A stretch of DNA of 64,000 bases. Origin: HT1-32 sp040219025. GTDB taxonomy: Bacteria > Pseudomonadota > Alphaproteobacteria > Rhodospirillales > HT1-32. Positions within the stretch are counted from its first letter, which is position 1. Each line of letters starts with the position of its first letter. A model generated the notes under the pieces. That model saw only the letters and a program-made list of their open reading frames with translations, ran no database searches and had not been told where the DNA came from. This document shows positions 60,360 through 64,000 of this stretch, piece by piece. The stretch covers positions 82,721 through 146,720 of the forward strand of contig JAVJTE010000030.1 of NCBI GenBank assembly GCA_040219025.1, given 5' to 3'. Both the position numbers and the translations under genes were made by a program.

Positions 60360-63300
60360 ATGACAGACGCATCCTTCATCCATCTTCGGCTTCACAGCGC
60401 CTATTCCCTGTCGGAAGGGGCGATCAGGATCGATCAGCCAAAGAAGGGTGATGCGGAGATCGTCGAGCTTTGCCGTCGGCACAACATGCCGGCGGTCGGT
60501 CTGACCGACACCAACAACCTGTTCGGCTCGCTTGCGTTCTCCGAGGCCTGCGCCGGTGCAGGTATTCAGCCGGTCATGGGCTGTCAGTTGAACATCACAC
60601 CACCGGCTGACCGGGCCAGCGGACGGGCCAGCCACCGTATTGACCCTGACCAGGTGGTTCTGCTGGTTCAGAACGAGACGGGTTGGGGGAATCTGCTGAA
60701 GCTGGTCAGCCACGCCCATCTGGAATCGGAAGGCATGGCCGCGCCACAGGTCAGCATGGCTGAGCTGCTGAAATTTAATGAAGGGCTGTTGTTGTTGACC
60801 GGCGGGCCACAGGGGCCGGTTGGCCGCTACCTCCTCGACAACCGGATCGACCCGGCGCGGGCAATGATGCAGCAGCTCCACGACGCCTACAGTGACCGGC
60901 TTTATGTCGAACTGATGCGCCACGGACTGGATGACGAGAACCGGATCGAGCAGGGGCTGATTGATCTGGCCTATGACATGAACATTCCGCTGATCGCCAC
61001 CAACGACTGTTACTTTGGTCCGGAAGATATGTACGAGGCGCATGACGCGCTGCTCTGTATCGCCAACTCAACCTATGTTGATGAACAGAAACGCCGCAGG
61101 GTAACGGCAAACCACCGGTTCCGGTCGGCAGAGGAAATGACGGCGGTGTTCGAAGATCTGCCGGAAGCGGTGATGAATACTGTTGTTGCCGCCCGGCGCT
61201 GCGCCTTCATGGTTGAGAAACGGGCACCGATTCTGCCCAGCTTTCCGACCGTGGCCGGGCGCACAGAGGCAGAAGAACTCCGCGCCAGATCTCATGACGG
61301 GCTCGACCGGCGGCTTGAACGCCAGGTCTTCACACCGGAAATGTCTGATGAAGAAAAGACCGCAAAAACAAAAGAATACCGGGACAGGCTCGATTTTGAG
61401 CTGAACGTCATCATTCAGATGGATTTTCCCGGCTACTTCCTGATCGTTGCCGAGTTTATTCAATGGGCGAAAGATCACGGTATTCCCGTCGGTCCGGGCC
61501 GAGGTTCCGGTGCCGGTTCGGTTGTGGCCTGGTCACTGACCATTACCGATCTCGATCCGCTGGAATTCGGATTGCTGTTCGAACGGTTCCTGAACCCGGA
61601 ACGTGTATCGATGCCTGATTTCGATATCGATTTCTGTCAGGACCACCGGGACAAGGTCATCACCCATGTGCAGGAGCTGTACGGACGTGATCGTGTCGCG
61701 CAGATCATCACCTTCGGAAAGCTGCAGGCACGTGCCGTCCTGCGCGATGTCGGGCGCGTCTTGCAGATGCCCTATGGCCAGGTCGACAAGCTCTGCAAGA
61801 TGGTGCCGAACAACCCGGCCAAACCGACGCCGCTGTCCGTCGCCGTCAAGGAAGAGGCCGGGCTGCGGCATGCGCGCGAGGATGACGAGCGGGTAGGGCG
61901 GCTGATCGATATCGCCCTGAAGCTTGAAGGGCTGTATCGCCATGCCTCAACTCACGCAGCCGGTGTGGTGATCGGTGACCGGCCACTTGATGAACTGGTT
62001 CCGCTCTATCGCGATCCCCGCTCGGAAATGCCGGTCACCCAGTATTCGATGAAGCATGTTGAATCGGTCGGGCTGGTAAAATTCGACTTTCTGGGGCTGA
62101 AAACCCTGACCGTTGTCGAGACGGCTCGCCGGCTCACGGCAAAAAGCGGCGTCGAGATCGATCTTGAAACCCTGCCGCTGGATGACAGGGCAAGTTTCGA
62201 GATGCTTGGCAAGGCAGACTCGACCGGTGTGTTCCAGCTTGAAAGCTCGGGCATGCGCGATGTTCTGCGAAAGATGAAGCCGGACAGCGTGGAAGACCTG
62301 ATCGCGCTGGTCGCGCTCTATCGTCCGGGCCCGATGGAGAATATTCCCCGCTATATTGAATGCAAGCACGGGCGCGAACAGCCCGAATATCTGCATGAAC
62401 TTCTGAAACCCATTCTGGAGGAGACCTTCGGCGTCGTCATCTACCAGGAGCAGGTGATGGAAATCGCCAAGTCACTGGCCGGATATACCCTCGGCGGCGC
62501 TGATCTGCTGCGACGGGCCATGGGTAAGAAAATCGCCGAGGAAATGGCACAGCAACGCCAGATTTTTGTCGATGGTGCAGCCACCAATGGCCTCTCGGCA
62601 AATCTCGCAAACCAGATCTTCGATTATGTCGACAAGTTTGCGGGCTACGGTTTCAACAAAAGCCATGCCGCCTGCTATGCGCTGATTGCCTATCAGACGG
62701 CCTATCTGAAAGCCAATCATCCGGTTGAGTTTTTCGCGGCCTCGATGACCCTCGATATGGGCAATACCGAAAAACTCTCCTCCTTCCGGCAGGAGCTTCA
62801 GAAATCCGGACTTGGCCTGCTGCCACCGGACATCAACCATTCGGAAGCCGACTTCTCTGTCGACAACGGTGCCGTGCGCTACGCACTGGCGGCGATCCGC
62901 AATGTCGGACGCGTTGCCGTTGAAGGCATTGTCCGTGAACGCAAGACGAACGGCCCCTTCCGGTCGCTGGCAGACTTCGCCGGCCGGATTGACAGCAAGT
63001 CGATCAACAAGCGGATGATGGAAAACCTGGTCCGGGCAGGCGCCTTCGACGGCCTGGAGCCGAACCGGGCACGCCTGCTGGCCGGCCTTGATATGGTCAT
63101 GGGTTATGCCAGCCGGGCCGCGTCCGAGCGCGACAGCGGACAGGTCAGTCTGTTCGGCGGCGGGGATATATCGGAAGAACCCCTGCGTCTGCCGGATGCC
63201 GGAGACTGGTCACCGATGGAACGGCTGAACGAGGAATTCTCCGCTATCGGGTTTTATCTGTCGGCGCATCCGCTGGATATGTATGGCCCGACGCTGCAAC

Positions 63301-63842
63301 GCCTGAAGGTCAGGACCATAGCCGATGTCCCGGCCTTTATCCGTACATCGACAGCGGGTACCCGCATCAATCTGGCGGGCGTTGTCTCGGGACGGCAGGA
63401 ACGGACATCCGCCAAGGGCAACCGTTTTGCCTTTATCCAGATGTCAGACGCCACCGGCGTGTTTGAACTGACAGCCTTTTCCGAAGTTCTGGCAGGTGCC
63501 CGCGAGTTGCTGGACAGCGGTCGCCCGCTGCTGGTCACGGCGGATGCCCAGCTGGAAGGCGACGGCGTCCGGCTGACCGCACAGCATTTCCAGATTCTCG
63601 ACGAGGCGGCAAAGAATGTATCGGTGGGCCTGACAATCTATCTTGATGATCCGGGCCCGGTCGAAGATGTCAAATCCCTGCTGGAGCGGGTCGGCAGGGG
63701 CAGCGGCGAGGTCACCGTGATCTCCCGAATTGCCATGGACCGGGAAGTCTCGATTCGTCTGTCAAACCGCTATAAACTGAACATGGAAGCGGCAAGTGCC
63801 ATCAAGTCACTGCCCGGTGTTGTTGACGCCCAGGTTATCTGA
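60360..63842 (+). CDS. dnaE: DNA polymerase III alpha subunit
   Basis: A 1,160-residue replicative polymerase of the DnaE1 type. The ATG at 60360 gives MTDASFIHLRLHSAYSLSEGA, the PHP domain start, with AGGAC upstream; a GTG at 60333 is also in frame. The catalytic aspartates are in MPDFDIDF (about residue 418), and the GPGRGSGAGSVVAW palm motif precedes them. The fingers region includes LVKFDFLGLKTL, and LYRPGPMENIP and GYGFNKSHAACYALIAYQTA are standard. The C-terminal third holds the HhH, OB-fold and tau-binding regions. Confidence 0.97.
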   Translation: MTDASFIHLRLHSAYSLSEGAIRIDQPKKGDAEIVELCRRHNMPAVGLTDTNNLFGSLAFSEACAGAGIQPVMGCQLNITPPADRASGRASHRIDPDQVVLLVQNETGWGNLLKLVSHAHLESEGMAAPQVSMAELLKFNEGLLLLTGGPQGPVGRYLLDNRIDPARAMMQQLHDAYSDRLYVELMRHGLDDENRIEQGLIDLAYDMNIPLIATNDCYFGPEDMYEAHDALLCIANSTYVDEQKRRRVTANHRFRSAEEMTAVFEDLPEAVMNTVVAARRCAFMVEKRAPILPSFPTVAGRTEAEELRARSHDGLDRRLERQVFTPEMSDEEKTAKTKEYRDRLDFELNVIIQMDFPGYFLIVAEFIQWAKDHGIPVGPGRGSGAGSVVAWSLTITDLDPLEFGLLFERFLNPERVSMPDFDIDFCQDHRDKVITHVQELYGRDRVAQIITFGKLQARAVLRDVGRVLQMPYGQVDKLCKMVPNNPAKPTPLSVAVKEEAGLRHAREDDERVGRLIDIALKLEGLYRHASTHAAGVVIGDRPLDELVPLYRDPRSEMPVTQYSMKHVESVGLVKFDFLGLKTLTVVETARRLTAKSGVEIDLETLPLDDRASFEMLGKADSTGVFQLESSGMRDVLRKMKPDSVEDLIALVALYRPGPMENIPRYIECKHGREQPEYLHELLKPILEETFGVVIYQEQVMEIAKSLAGYTLGGADLLRRAMGKKIAEEMAQQRQIFVDGAATNGLSANLANQIFDYVDKFAGYGFNKSHAACYALIAYQTAYLKANHPVEFFAASMTLDMGNTEKLSSFRQELQKSGLGLLPPDINHSEADFSVDNGAVRYALAAIRNVGRVAVEGIVRERKTNGPFRSLADFAGRIDSKSINKRMMENLVRAGAFDGLEPNRARLLAGLDMVMGYASRAASERDSGQVSLFGGGDISEEPLRLPDAGDWSPMERLNEEFSAIGFYLSAHPLDMYGPTLQRLKVRTIADVPAFIRTSTAGTRINLAGVVSGRQERTSAKGNRFAFIQMSDATGVFELTAFSEVLAGARELLDSGRPLLVTADAQLEGDGVRLTAQHFQILDEAAKNVSVGLTIYLDDPGPVEDVKSLLERVGRGSGEVTVISRIAMDREVSIRLSNRYKLNMEAASAIKSLPGVVDAQVI

Positions 63843-63867
63843 TTGCCTCCCGGACGCATATTATCCC

Positions 63868-63896
63868 TTGCACTCCGCCGGTTCAGGCCGTATTAG
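63868..63896 (+). promoter_or_regulatory. Candidate strong sigma70 promoter downstream of dnaE
   Basis: TTGCAC (63868-63873), a 17-bp spacer and TATTAG (63891-63896) give close matches to alphaproteobacterial housekeeping promoters. Predicted transcription starts near 63903, at the start of the structured leader. Confidence 0.6.
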
Positions 63897-63902
63897 CCGC
63901 TC

Positions 63903-64000
63903 ATAAATTCACACGCAGGCATAGGGTACGTCGTGTTGGCGTTCCCTGTCCGGTCCGATCAAAAGTCGGCGACAGCCTGCGGAGGACAAACCGGAGAGAG
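63903..64000 (+). ncRNA. Structured 5' leader of the next gene, perhaps rpsB
   Basis: No gene is complete here, but the transcript from the candidate promoter would form several stems. An outer stem is CGCAGGC (63914-63920) / GCCTGCG (63975-63981). An inner arm with AGGGTAC pairs imperfectly with GTTCCCT (63941-63947). A small hairpin is CCGA (63955-63958) / TCGG (63966-63969). A purine-rich run (GGAGGAC and GGAGAGAG) ends the window and looks like a ribosome-binding site. In many alphaproteobacteria rpsB-tsf lies near dnaE, so an autoregulatory S2 leader is a fair guess; the gene itself is outside the window. Confidence 0.45.

Overview
The window reads as chromosomal DNA of an alphaproteobacterium, probably a free-living aerobic member of the Rhodospirillales or a related marine group. 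The evidence is a complete 14-subunit nuoA-N operon in alphaproteobacterial order, followed by birA, coaX, ribonuclease J, mce and DUF1467, then proS (short form without a full editing domain), lolC/E, lolD and dnaE. The placement is inferred from gene order and protein character, because no rRNA or tRNA gene is present. Codons are G+C rich throughout. I saw no insertion sequence, prophage, CRISPR array or tRNA.

Positions 1-24 kb form a secretion, surface and signalling region. It opens inside a large RTX (calcium-binding repeat) protein built from exact 444-bp units. Next come an unusual ABC exporter with a C-terminal cyclic-nucleotide-binding domain, a SAM hydrolase-type protein and a metallo-beta-lactamase-fold hydrolase. 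On the minus strand is a second RTX protein with a FecR domain near its N terminus, followed by a type I secretion ATPase, its HlyD adaptor, and a MotA/MotB-like proton-channel pair. That combination resembles Salmonella SPI-4 (SiiA/B with SiiC/D/F and SiiE). A CHASE2 receptor cyclase is divergent from the second RTX gene. A small stress-type gene pair, an MscS-type channel and a TolC-type outer-membrane channel follow.

Positions 24-36 kb are a plus-strand catabolic region. A SauS-like CoA-acylating aldehyde dehydrogenase is translationally coupled to a two-subunit succinyl-CoA-synthetase-like ligase. A TauE/SafE-type exporter and a LysR regulator follow. Then comes a succinate-dehydrogenase-like complex in the unusual order B-C-D-A, and a split class I fumarase-like hydratase. 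The flavoprotein lacks the FAD-linking histidine and carries a Glu where a substrate-binding Thr is expected. I think this is the best candidate for an undescribed pathway. The leading readings are energy-conserving sulfoacetaldehyde/sulfoacetate metabolism, or conversion of a semialdehyde to a dicarboxylate.

Positions 36-54.6 kb hold the respiratory complex I operon, which contains two related mini membrane proteins between nuoF and nuoG, and then housekeeping genes. Positions 54.6-64 kb hold small membrane proteins, an atypical NCS2/AzgA-like permease, proS, the lipoprotein-sorting genes, an inverted pair of DnaA-box-like sites, and dnaE. The window ends in a strong-looking promoter and a structured leader whose gene lies outside; rpsB is my guess.
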